Shown here one piece after another: positions 7,868 to 14,957 of a DNA stretch of 39,064 nucleotides (position 1 is its first letter; every line of letters starts with the position of its first letter). The position numbers and the translations under genes were made by a program. The notes under the pieces are model-generated. The model searched no databases, was not told where the DNA came from, and was given only the letters and a program-made list of their open reading frames with translations. This stretch comes from Acidovorax sp. CCYZU-2555. Lineage in GTDB: Bacteria; Pseudomonadota; Gammaproteobacteria; Burkholderiales; Burkholderiaceae_C. Location: contig NZ_JAHCDD010000056.1 of NCBI RefSeq assembly GCF_018413525.1, positions 1 to 39,064 of the forward strand, written 5' to 3'.

Positions 7868-8455
7868 ATGGGCTCCATTGATTTCATGATTTCTCATAGC
7901 CTGCAACGCGTCCTGGCGCCGTTCATGGCGCGCCCGGACGACGAGCTTGGCATGAGCGAACTGATCCAGGCCTCAGCAGCGGGCCGCGGCAATGTGCAAC
8001 GTCTGGTGGACCGGCTGGTGGACGCCGGCTTGCTGACGGAAAGGCGAAAAGGTCGCTACCGTGGCCTGTCCATCAACAAGAGTTTCCCGTTCTACCCGGA
8101 ACTGCGGAGCATTGCCCTGAAGTCCTTCGCCATCAAGGAGCCGATCACCCAGGCCTTGCTGCCGTATGCGCAGCAGATCGAGCAAGCCTTTATCTTCGGC
8201 TCCGTGGCCAACGGAACCGACCATGCCAGCAGCGACATCGACCTGATCCTTATCGGTACCCCATCCATGCTCGATGTCTCGATGGACCTGGCCGCACTCG
8301 AAGCGACGATAGGTCGCAAGATCAACTGCAACATTTACACGCGCCAGGAATGGGACAATCTGCGCACGACAGACCATGTGCTCAAGCAAATCGATGCGAC
8401 CAACAAGATGGAGTTGAACCTATGGACAGGCCCAAGGAATACGACAACCTCATAA
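7868..8455 (+). CDS. Winged-helix-MNT nucleotidyltransferase, likely antitoxin-type partner
   Basis: A 195-residue two-domain protein. Residues about 10-72 look like a winged helix (MSELIQASAAGRGNVQRLVDRLVDAGLL, then the wing RRKGRYRGLSIN). Residues about 100-160 are a minimal nucleotidyltransferase with the active-site motif GSVANGT (from Gly111) and SDIDLIL (Asp123 and Asp125). The usual third carboxylate strand reads INCNIYT and shows no Asp, a variant common in HTH-linked MNT proteins, so activity is uncertain. It overlaps the next gene, which encodes a HEPN-like protein, by 34 bases. In MNT/HEPN systems the MNT protein neutralises the HEPN RNase, sometimes by AMPylation. Here the fused DNA-binding domain would also allow autoregulation through the upstream dyads (inference). 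Confidence 0.8.
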   Translation: MGSIDFMISHSLQRVLAPFMARPDDELGMSELIQASAAGRGNVQRLVDRLVDAGLLTERRKGRYRGLSINKSFPFYPELRSIALKSFAIKEPITQALLPYAQQIEQAFIFGSVANGTDHASSDIDLILIGTPSMLDVSMDLAALEATIGRKINCNIYTRQEWDNLRTTDHVLKQIDATNKMELNLWTGPRNTTTS

Positions 8456-8865
8456 AGGCCGGTGCTTTCGCTGAGATCACGCCCGAGCCAGCGGCGGTGC
8501 AAGCGCGAATTGTGCGCGCCAAGGGCTACCTGGACTATGCGCAGTACGGTGCAGACAATCCGCAATTCAACCTCCAGCGGTACATGTCCTTGTACGATGG
8601 ATTCTTTGAGCTGGTACAGGCGGTGTTGGAGCATTACGGCGTACGACAAAAGGACTCAGGCCGCAAACTGGCCATCCAACGAGTCACCGTGGACCTGGGT
8701 TTGAATCCCGTGATAGCCATCATCACCAAGGCACACGAGCGACGCAATGGCACATCCTACGAGTCACCGTTCCCGCCATTGTCAACGGCAGAAGTGTCCC
8801 TGATGCAAGACATTCTCAAGAAAGCACTCCCTGCTGCTGCGGCACTCACTGGCGTGAAGCTCTAA
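8422..8865 (+). CDS. HEPN-like domain protein, probable toxin partner of the MNT protein
   Basis: A 147-residue, mostly helical protein. The helix SLYDGFFELVQAVLEHYGVR and the late motif HERRNGTSYES (residues 105-115) resemble HEPN proteins, whose RN-x3-H/Y signature forms the RNase or nucleotide site. Here the signature is Arg108-Asn109-x3-Tyr113-Glu114, the tyrosine variant. The ATG at 8422 follows AGATGGAG and lies inside the end of the MNT gene, so translation is coupled. The order, nucleotidyltransferase then HEPN, matches antitoxin/toxin or substrate-binding pairs. Whether the tyrosine variant is a toxic RNase is not known from sequence. No other family suggested itself. Confidence 0.65.
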   Translation: MDRPKEYDNLIKAGAFAEITPEPAAVQARIVRAKGYLDYAQYGADNPQFNLQRYMSLYDGFFELVQAVLEHYGVRQKDSGRKLAIQRVTVDLGLNPVIAIITKAHERRNGTSYESPFPPLSTAEVSLMQDILKKALPAAAALTGVKL

Positions 8866-9169
8866 AAAGCAGCATCCGCACGCAAGGATTTCTTAGCCAG
8901 CCAAGTGCCCCCGAACTTCAGGCATTCAAAATGCGTCGCCCAACCGACCCGCCAGGGTGTCAAGGCGTTTGCAGTTTTCAACGCTCGCCCACAGCCGGCG
9001 CTTGCGCGCAGGCTGCGCCTGTCTGATAAGCAAATGCGTGAAATTCAGGGTGCAGACACGATCGCCGTCGCTGTCACAACCTAGACTTCGGAGCCGTGCT
9101 ATAGGGATTTTCCCTTGGAGCCGCTGTTAAAAAGGAAATAATAGCGGCATACCATCAGATTCTGTCCCA
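8866..9169. other. 304-base intergenic region with small dyads
   Basis: No convincing gene or RNA is seen. Near its right end are a short dyad AGGGA-TTT-TCCCT (9103-9115), a repeated GAGCCG (9091-9096 and 9118-9123), and GCCGCT (9120-9125) pairing with AGCGGC (9143-9148) around a 17-base A-rich loop that contains AAAGGA. These lie 22-79 bases before the peptidase start and could hold its promoter and leader. No confident -35/-10 pair can be drawn. Confidence 0.5.
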
Positions 9170-10387
9170 ATGAGTTCCCAGCCACACAGCAGTCCGTCGC
9201 CCCAGATCGCATCGATCGCCGCTCACTCCGCTCCCCTCCCCCCCGCCTCCCAGACCGTGCTCGACTGGCTTGCCTCACAGCAGCAGGCCATGACCGAGCT
9301 GCTCGCCCAGATCGTCAATATCGACAGCGGCAGCGGCCATGAAGCCGGCACGCGCGCCGTTGCGGCGGTGCTGCGCGCGCGGCTCGAATCGGCGGGAATT
9401 GCCGTGCAGACGCTGCCCGAACCTGGCTGGGGCGACTGCCTGCTGGCGCGCGTGCCCGGCAGCGACGCTGCGGCCGCGGGCCACCTGCAGCTCATGGGCC
9501 ACATGGACACCGTGTTCCCGCTGGGCACGGCCGCCGAGCGCCCCTGGCGCGTCGAAGATGGCAAGGCCTATGGGCCTGGCGTGGCCGACATGAAGTCGGG
9601 CCTGGTGATGAACGTCTTCGTGGCCGAGGCGCTGGCCCGCTTCGGCGGCAACGCCAGCCCCGTGCACCTGCTGTTCACCTGCGACGAGGAAGTGGGCTCG
9701 CCCGCCTGCCGCCATGTGATACGCCAGCATGTGCAGGGCGCGCGCGCCGTGCTCAACGCCGAGCCCGGCCGCATCAGCGGCAACGTGGTCAACGAACGCA
9801 AGGGCTCGTACCGCATCGATTTCGAAGTCACGGGCGTGGCCGCGCATGCGGGCATCAACCCCGCGCAGGGCGCGAGCGCCATCGATGCGCTGGCGCGCAA
9901 GATCCTGGCGCTGCATGCGCTCAATGGCTGCGAGCCCGGCATCACCGTGAACGTCGGCTTCATCCAGGGCGGAATGGCGTCCAACGTGGTGGCGCCGCTT
10001 GCCACCGCGCACGCCGACCTGCGCTACTCGGCCGACAACGATGTGCAAGGCGTGCTGGCGCGCATCCAGGCCATCATCGAGGAAGAATCGCTGCCGCGCA
10101 CCAGCGGCCGCATCCTCGAGTCGCGCGGCGCGCTGCCGATGGCGCGCACGCCCGACTACATACTCGAGTGCTACCAGCGCAGTGCCGCGCTGGTCGGCTT
10201 TGCGGTGCAGGCCGAAAGCACGGGCGGCGCGGCCGACAGCGGCATCACCTCCGACATGGGCATCCCCAGCCTGTGCGCTCTCGGTCCCGTGGGCGGCTAC
10301 CCCCACAGCGAGCGCGAGTTCTGCGATCTCTCCACCTTCGTGCCCCGCGCCCAGGCGCTGGCACTGACTCTCATGGCGCTGCGTTAA
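9170..10387 (+). CDS. M20-family metallopeptidase, glutamate carboxypeptidase (CPG2) type
   Basis: A 405-residue dizinc hydrolase. The metal and catalytic residues of carboxypeptidase G2 line up well: His111 and Asp113 (HMDTVF), bridging Asp140 (GVADMKSG), Glu173 as general base and Glu174 as ligand (CDEEVGS), Glu198 (NAEPG) and His379 (YPHSERE). The dimerisation domain starts at about residue 213 with His226 (AAHAG). The family removes C-terminal glutamate from folates and peptides, but relatives hydrolyse other N-acyl amino acids. No signal peptide is seen, so it is probably cytoplasmic, unlike CPG2 itself. It is followed 44 bases later by a Bug receptor gene on the same strand, which suggests a take-up-and-hydrolyse pair for an N-acyl amino acid (inference). 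No clear Shine-Dalgarno sequence precedes the ATG. Confidence 0.9.
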   Translation: MSSQPHSSPSPQIASIAAHSAPLPPASQTVLDWLASQQQAMTELLAQIVNIDSGSGHEAGTRAVAAVLRARLESAGIAVQTLPEPGWGDCLLARVPGSDAAAAGHLQLMGHMDTVFPLGTAAERPWRVEDGKAYGPGVADMKSGLVMNVFVAEALARFGGNASPVHLLFTCDEEVGSPACRHVIRQHVQGARAVLNAEPGRISGNVVNERKGSYRIDFEVTGVAAHAGINPAQGASAIDALARKILALHALNGCEPGITVNVGFIQGGMASNVVAPLATAHADLRYSADNDVQGVLARIQAIIEEESLPRTSGRILESRGALPMARTPDYILECYQRSAALVGFAVQAESTGGAADSGITSDMGIPSLCALGPVGGYPHSEREFCDLSTFVPRAQALALTLMALR

Positions 10388-10431
10388 GCCGCTGCACCTT
10401 TCCGTTTTTCCTTTGTCTCCGTGTTTTTGCC

Positions 10432-11439
10432 ATGTCCCATTTTGATCTGACCTCCTCCGCCCCTTCGCGCCGCAGCGTGCTGACCACCGCCCTGGGCCTG
10501 GCTGGCGCCGCCGCCCTGCCCGCGCTTGCCGCCGACAAGTACCCGACCCGCGCGATCACGCTGGTCGTGCCCTTCCCGCCCGGAGGCTCGGTCGACATCA
10601 TGGCGCGCCAGTACACCGAATCGCTGGGCCGCACCCTGGGCGTGCCCATCGTCGTGGAAAACAAGCCCGGCGCCGGCGGCTCCATCGGTGCCCAGTTCGT
10701 CGCGCGCGCCAAGCCCGATGGCTACACGCTGGTCGCTTCGTCGCAAAGCAGCCACCTGGCCAACCCGCTGGTCCAGCCCAACCTGGGCTATGACCCGGTC
10801 AAGGACTTCGAGAACATCGCCATCCTGGGCCGCCAGCCCAATGTGCTGGTCGTGCACCCCAGCCTGCCTGTGAAGACGCTGCCCGAACTGGTGGCCTACC
10901 TCAAGCAGCATCCCGGCCAGGTCAATTTCGGCTCCGCAGGCGCGGGCAGCATGGGCCAGCTCAATGCCGAAGCCCTGCTGCTGGCCACCAGCACCAAGGC
11001 CGTGCACGTGCCCTACCGCGGCGGCTCGCAATATGTGACGGCCGTGCTGGCCGGCGAAGTGCAGTTCGCGCTCGACAACCTGGTGATCTTTCTGCAGCAC
11101 ATCCAGGCCGGCAAGCTGCGCGCACTGGCCGTGGCCTCGTCGACCCGCGTGGCGCAACTGCCCGACGTGCCTACGCTGGCCGAACTCGGCTTCCCGGCAC
11201 TGAACCAGTCGTCGTGGACCGGCATTGCCGCGCCCGCCGGCACGCCCGCGGCCATCGTCACCGCGCTGCACCAGGCGATCCGCAAGGCCGCGGTGGAACC
11301 CGCCATGGTCGAAAGCCTCAAGTCGCGTGGCGTGATTCCACCCGAAGAAATGACGCCCGCGGCTTTCGAGAAGATGATGGCCGAGCGTCTCGTCTCCTAC
11401 GGTGACGTGGTGCGCAAGGCCGGCATCAAGCCCGAGTAA
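10432..11439 (+). CDS. Bug/TctC-family solute-binding protein
   Basis: A 335-residue periplasmic receptor with a twin-arginine-like leader (SRRSVLTTALGLAG) and a cleavage region PALAADK. Family landmarks are VPFPPGGSVDIMAR, ENKPGAGGSIG, GYDPVKDFENI, FGSAGAGSMGQLNAEALL, VPYRGGSQYVTAVLAG and the C-terminal PEEMTPAAFEKMM. The ATG at 10432 is the start that keeps the signal peptide intact. It lies 44 bases after the M20 peptidase and probably shares its transcript, so its ligand may be the peptidase substrate. Its stop is 15 bases from the convergent MarR-family gene. Confidence 0.95.
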   Translation: MSHFDLTSSAPSRRSVLTTALGLAGAAALPALAADKYPTRAITLVVPFPPGGSVDIMARQYTESLGRTLGVPIVVENKPGAGGSIGAQFVARAKPDGYTLVASSQSSHLANPLVQPNLGYDPVKDFENIAILGRQPNVLVVHPSLPVKTLPELVAYLKQHPGQVNFGSAGAGSMGQLNAEALLLATSTKAVHVPYRGGSQYVTAVLAGEVQFALDNLVIFLQHIQAGKLRALAVASSTRVAQLPDVPTLAELGFPALNQSSWTGIAAPAGTPAAIVTALHQAIRKAAVEPAMVESLKSRGVIPPEEMTPAAFEKMMAERLVSYGDVVRKAGIKPE

Positions 11440-11454
11440 GCCAGCCTCGGCTGA

Positions 11455-11802
11455 TCAGGCTGCGCAGGCGTTCGCGGCCGTGTCGCGCGCCTCGCTCAGC
11501 AGTCGGCGGCCTGGCGCGCGCAGCGTGACGCAGCGCCGGCCGTCGGCATCTGCCGCGCGCTGCACCAGCCCGGTCTTCTCCAGCGGCAGCAGACGCAGCA
11601 GCAGGTGCGAGGCGGGCGTTCGCAAGCTGCGCGCGAGCTCCGTTGGGGGCGCTGCGCCGCCTGCGGCATCGAGAACCGTCAACAGCACGAAGTCGGCCCA
11701 CGACAGGCCGTGGTGCGTGCCCAGCTGGTTGTCGAGCACGAATACCTGGGCCGCATGCGCCAGGTGACGCTCCACGCAGGCTTGCAAGGCTTGCTTGCTC
11801 AT
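11455..11802 (-). CDS. MarR-like winged-helix transcriptional regulator
   Basis: A compact 115-residue regulator. A helical N-terminus with LSWADFVLLTVLDAA precedes a winged helix, PTELARSLRTPASHLLLRLLPLEKTGLVQR, followed by the wing DADGRRCVTLRAPGRRLL. MarR proteins are homodimeric repressors that often respond to phenolic or oxidising ligands. It is the last gene of a three-gene unit and its ATG overlaps the stop of the GIY-YIG gene by four bases. The duplicated ACCCGGGT sites at the operon promoter (12896-12931) are good candidates for its operator, but this is inferred from linkage alone. Confidence 0.8.
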   Translation of the reverse strand: MSKQALQACVERHLAHAAQVFVLDNQLGTHHGLSWADFVLLTVLDAAGGAAPPTELARSLRTPASHLLLRLLPLEKTGLVQRAADADGRRCVTLRAPGRRLLSEARDTAANACAA

Positions 11803-12155
11803 GGCGCCAACCCCTCGAGTTCGCGGTAGACCTGCTCCAACGCGCGCAGCTCGCTCGCGCAGTCGAAATCTGCATCCTTGCGTTCCTTCACGAGCTCCAG
11901 CACCTCGAAGCCCAGGCCGTCCATGCCGCTGCGGTTCCACGCGGCTTGCAGCACGCGGTCCGCGTACTTGCCCATGCGCAGTTCAAAGCGCGCGCGATTG
12001 AGCGCCGCGTGCACATTGCGGCTCGCGCCCAGCAGCCGGTGACCGCTGGCGCGGTCGCGTATGGCGTAGATGCCCATGGGTGGAAACGCATCGCGCGCCT
12101 GGCGCGCGACCAAGCGCCGCGCCGTGCGCGACGCCTGATTCATAGAGGACTCCAT
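11799..12155 (-). CDS. GIY-YIG-like nuclease-family protein
   Basis: A 118-residue protein. The region MGIYAIRDRASGHRLLGAS (from about residue 27), then LNRARFELRMGKYADRVLQAAWN and GLGFEVLE, follows the pattern of small bacterial GIY-YIG-related proteins: GIY strand, the Arg helix and a late Glu. The second YIG element reads RLLGAS instead of YIG, so nuclease activity is doubtful. The ATG at 12155 is chosen because AGGAG lies eight bases upstream; longer reading upstream is low-complexity Arg/Ala sequence. It lies 155 bases downstream of the DUF2239 gene and overlaps the MarR gene. Its function in the unit is unknown. Confidence 0.72.
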   Translation of the reverse strand: MESSMNQASRTARRLVARQARDAFPPMGIYAIRDRASGHRLLGASRNVHAALNRARFELRMGKYADRVLQAAWNRSGMDGLGFEVLELVKERKDADFDCASELRALEQVYRELEGLAP

Positions 12156-12310
12156 CTGTTTTCTCCTGGTTGCGGTGGTAGAGGCCGGGCCGGGCATGTC
12201 GTTGTTGGCGCTGCCATTCGATTTCTGCTGAATCGCAGGCGTGCGCATGCCCGCAGCGCCGCGACCCGCAGCCGCGCGCTGTTGAAAAGAAAGGGAAAAG
12301 GCGGCCCGAC

Positions 12311-12883
12311 TTAGGCGGGTGCAGGTTCGGCGAGCTGCAACACGTAGGCCTGCACGTCTTGCGGCCATGCGGCCATCTGCGCCATCAGTCGCTCACGATC
12401 GCCGGCAAACAGCGCCCGCGATGCTTCCTCGAAACCGGCGAGATGGCCGGCCAGCGTCGACATGGCGTGGTAGGCGCGGTCGTGTGCCTGGCGTGTCTGT
12501 TCGCGATCGCCGCCGTTGCGCCGCGCTTCGTGCACCAGCTTGCGCAAGGCCACGGAGGCACCACCGGGTTGCGCCGCGAGCCAGTCCCAGTGCTCGGGCA
12601 GCAAAGTCACTTCGCGCGCCACCACACCGAGCTTGGGGCGCCCCCGGCCCTTGGGCGCTGGGGTCGGCTCCACCACGGTGTAGCGTGCCGCGACGACCTC
12701 CTCGCCGCCACGCAGATCCAGATCGGCAGACTTGCCGCTGGCGTTGCTGAAGACCAGCGGATACGCATCGGCTTGCGCCTGCTGTGCGCGCAGCACGGCC
12801 ACCGCAACTTCATGCAAGGGGCCGCAGGCAAGGCGGCGGCCCTGCAGGAAAGCGGTGTAGATAAGTGGGGTGGCTTGGTCCAT
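12311..12883 (-). CDS. DUF2239-family protein
   Basis: A 190-residue soluble protein of the uncharacterised DUF2239 family. Typical features are the start MDQATPLIYTAFLQGRRLACG, the central VFSNASGKSADLDLRGGEEVV, the basic PAPKGRGRPKLGVVAREVTLLPEHWDWL, and a helical C-terminus with VALRKLVHEARR and AMSTLAGHLAGFEEASRALFAGD. The GRGRPKLGVV stretch looks like an AT-hook-like DNA-contact element followed by a ribbon-helix-helix-like region, so DNA binding is possible (inference). The ATG at 12883 lies only seven bases after a strong -10, which predicts a leaderless transcript. It heads the DUF2239/GIY-YIG/MarR unit. Confidence 0.85.
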   Translation of the reverse strand: MDQATPLIYTAFLQGRRLACGPLHEVAVAVLRAQQAQADAYPLVFSNASGKSADLDLRGGEEVVAARYTVVEPTPAPKGRGRPKLGVVAREVTLLPEHWDWLAAQPGGASVALRKLVHEARRNGGDREQTRQAHDRAYHAMSTLAGHLAGFEEASRALFAGDRERLMAQMAAWPQDVQAYVLQLAEPAPA

Positions 12884-12890
12884 GCTGAAA

Positions 12891-12931
12891 ATTTTACCCG
12901 GGTTAAATTGTCCGGTCAATAACACCCGGGT
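12891..12931 (-). promoter_or_regulatory. Promoter with duplicated ACCCGGGT operator, predicting a leaderless mRNA
   Basis: On the - strand, -35 TTGACC (12914-12919) and -10 TAAAAT (12891-12896) are separated by exactly 17 bp. Two identical 8-bp palindromes ACCCGGGT lie at 12896-12903, in the spacer next to the -10, and at 12924-12931, just upstream of the -35, 28 bp apart. Flanking T- and A-runs extend the first into a near-perfect TTT...AAA dyad. A repressor on these sites would block RNA polymerase. The -10 ends seven bases before the DUF2239 ATG, so transcription should begin at or within a base or two of the start codon. Confidence 0.78.
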
Positions 12932-12986
12932 AAATTTCATGATGGCGCGGAGAACTGCGTCACGAAGTGCGCGCCAGCGCAGCATT

Positions 12987-13985
12987 TCAAGCGAGGGCAG
13001 TAATAGCCTCAAGCGTTGCCGCCGGCACCTCGATGCCCGCTGCCGCATCGGCCTTGGCCAGCAGGTCGAAGCGCCGCTGGCCGGGCAGGCGCACGCCTTC
13101 GTCGACCAGCATCTCCGCGATCAGCGCTTCGATGCGCTGCGCATAGACCGCCGTGCCGCCCAGAGCGCCGGGATCGATCACGATAAACGCCTGGCCCAGA
13201 CGGGGTTGGTTGCCTTCATCTTCGAAGAAGGTATCGGCTTCGGCGCCGAAATGGGCGCCGGTCAGCGTGGTGACCAGCAACTCCACCATCAACGCCAGCA
13301 TCGCGCCCTTGACGCCGCCCATGGGCAGCATCGAGCCTTCCATGCCTTTTTGGGGATCGGTGGTCGGCTGACCTTCGGCGTCCAGCGCCCAGCCCAGCGG
13401 AATGCTTTCGCCTTTCTTGGCTGCGACCATGAGTTTGCCGCGTGCGACTTCGGACAGCGACAGGTCGATGCTGATCGGCTGGGCGCCGCTGCGCGCAAAG
13501 ATCGCGGCGATGGGATTGGTGCCGAAGATGGGCCGCTTGCCGCCCGCGGCCGGCATGGCGGCCGGCGAATTGCTGCAGGCAATGCCCACCATGCCGGCCG
13601 CGGCCACGGCGTCGAGGTGGTAGGAAGACATGCCGGAGTGGTGGCTGTTGGTGATGGCCGCAATGGCGATGCCGGTGGCGCGCGCGCGCTCGATGGCCTC
13701 GGCGATTGCCAGTCGGCAGGCGGGAAACGCAAAGCCGTTGGCGGCGTCGATCAGCACCGCGCTGGCACGCTGGTTGGCAATGAACGGCACGGCGTTGCCG
13801 ATGACGCGACCGGCCTTCAGATGGGCCACGTACATCGGCACGCGCGACAGCCCGTGCGAGGGCAGACCGCTGGCTTCGGCGGCGACGAGCGCCCGCGCCG
13901 TGGGTTCGCTTTGCGCCGGGGAAGCTCCGGCTTTTTGCAAAACGCTGTTGATCAGGGCCGTCAGGGCCGCGCTGGTATGGAGCAT
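12987..13985 (-). CDS. comC: (R)-sulfolactate dehydrogenase-type Ldh2/malate dehydrogenase family enzyme
   Basis: A 332-residue member of the L-sulfolactate/malate dehydrogenase (Ldh2) fold, distinct from Rossmann dehydrogenases. Motifs are SHGLSRV (catalytic His44), TNSHHSG (His115 and His116), SNSPAAMPAAGGKRPIFGTNP at the nucleotide site, and GGVKGAMLALMVELL near the end. In the Chromohalobacter salexigens pathway, ComC reduces sulfopyruvate to (R)-sulfolactate with NADPH. The gene lies three bases after slcC and downstream of suyAB, exactly the expected neighbours, and that context drives the substrate call. By sequence alone, malate or ureidoglycolate dehydrogenase would also be possible. 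Confidence 0.85.
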   Translation of the reverse strand: MLHTSAALTALINSVLQKAGASPAQSEPTARALVAAEASGLPSHGLSRVPMYVAHLKAGRVIGNAVPFIANQRASAVLIDAANGFAFPACRLAIAEAIERARATGIAIAAITNSHHSGMSSYHLDAVAAAGMVGIACSNSPAAMPAAGGKRPIFGTNPIAAIFARSGAQPISIDLSLSEVARGKLMVAAKKGESIPLGWALDAEGQPTTDPQKGMEGSMLPMGGVKGAMLALMVELLVTTLTGAHFGAEADTFFEDEGNQPRLGQAFIVIDPGALGGTAVYAQRIEALIAEMLVDEGVRLPGQRRFDLLAKADAAAGIEVPAATLEAITALA

Positions 13986-13988
13986 GGG

Positions 13989-14924
13989 TCAGTCTTTCAA
14001 GGTGCGGGCCACGGCCGCGGCGATCAGGGTGGAAACGCGCACATTCGATTCCGCGGTCACGCCGGCCACGTGCGGGGTCAGGATGGTGTTGGGACAGCCC
14101 TGCCAGGCGTTGGGCGCGGTCAGCGGTTCGGGCTCGAACACGTCGAAGGCCGCGCCGCCCAGCCTGCCCTCCTTCAGCGCGGCGGCGACCGCGGCTTCAT
14201 CGACGATGCCGCCGCGCGAAGTGTTGATGACGATGGCGCCGGGCTTCATCTGCGCGATGCGCGCCGCCGAGAGCATGCTGGCCGTGCCGGGTGTCAGCGG
14301 CACATGCAGGCTGACCACATCGGCGCAGGCCAGCAGTGCGTCGAATGCCAGCGGAGTGACGCCGTACTGCCGCCACGCCGGATGGTCTGCGGCCACCATA
14401 GGGTCGTGCGCGACCACGCGCATGCCCAGCGCTTGCGCCAGTCCGGCCGCGAGCCGGCCTATGCCGCCGAAGCCGACCAGACCGAGACATGTGCCGGCCG
14501 TCTCACGGCCGCTGGACAGCGCCGCGCGCGGCCACTGCCCGGCGGCGACCGCGGCGCTGGACAGATAAACGCCGCGCAGCAGCAGCATCGCCGTACCGAT
14601 GACGTACTCGGCCACGGCCAGCGCGTTGGCGCCTGTGGCCGGAATCACCGCCATGCCGCGCGCCTCGCAGGCCGCCACATCGATGTTGTCCAGCCCCACG
14701 CCCAGGCGTCCTATGACCCGCGCCTTCCTGCACGCGGCCAGCAGTTCGCCGCGCACCTGCGTGCGGTTGCGCACGATCACGGCGTCGGCATCCGCCACGG
14801 CCTGGTGCAGGCGCGCGGCGTCATCGACGAGTCCCGGGTCATAGACCACGTCGAAGTCGCTGCGCAGCGCATCGACGGCGGTCTGGTCCATGAATTCGGT
14901 GATGACGATTTTTTGAAGTGACAT
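13989..14924 (-). CDS. slcC: (S)-sulfolactate dehydrogenase, D-2-hydroxyacid dehydrogenase family
   Basis: A 311-residue NAD-dependent 2-hydroxyacid dehydrogenase. The Rossmann motif GFGGIG spans residues 151-156, with Asp174 at the end of beta-2 favouring NAD over NADP. The catalytic triad is Arg237 (NTSRGGIVDE), Glu264 or Glu266 (FDVFEPEP) and His285 (LTPHVAG). SlcC oxidises (S)-sulfolactate to sulfopyruvate, which ComC reduces to the (R)-enantiomer, so the pair acts as a racemising module feeding SuyAB. Phosphoglycerate-dehydrogenase-like activity is the default for the family; the neighbours suyA, suyB and comC make sulfolactate far more likely. Start ATG at 14924, with the conserved beginning KIVITEFMD. 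Confidence 0.87.
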   Translation of the reverse strand: MSLQKIVITEFMDQTAVDALRSDFDVVYDPGLVDDAARLHQAVADADAVIVRNRTQVRGELLAACRKARVIGRLGVGLDNIDVAACEARGMAVIPATGANALAVAEYVIGTAMLLLRGVYLSSAAVAAGQWPRAALSSGRETAGTCLGLVGFGGIGRLAAGLAQALGMRVVAHDPMVAADHPAWRQYGVTPLAFDALLACADVVSLHVPLTPGTASMLSAARIAQMKPGAIVINTSRGGIVDEAAVAAALKEGRLGGAAFDVFEPEPLTAPNAWQGCPNTILTPHVAGVTAESNVRVSTLIAAAVARTLKD

Positions 14925-14957
14925 GGTGGTGTTCCGTACAAGGACATGGCAGCGAGA

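Noticed and set aside
12870-14921. Long + strand frame opposite comC and slcC
   Set aside because: Low-complexity Arg/Gly/His sequence without domains, fully antisense to two well-marked dehydrogenases.
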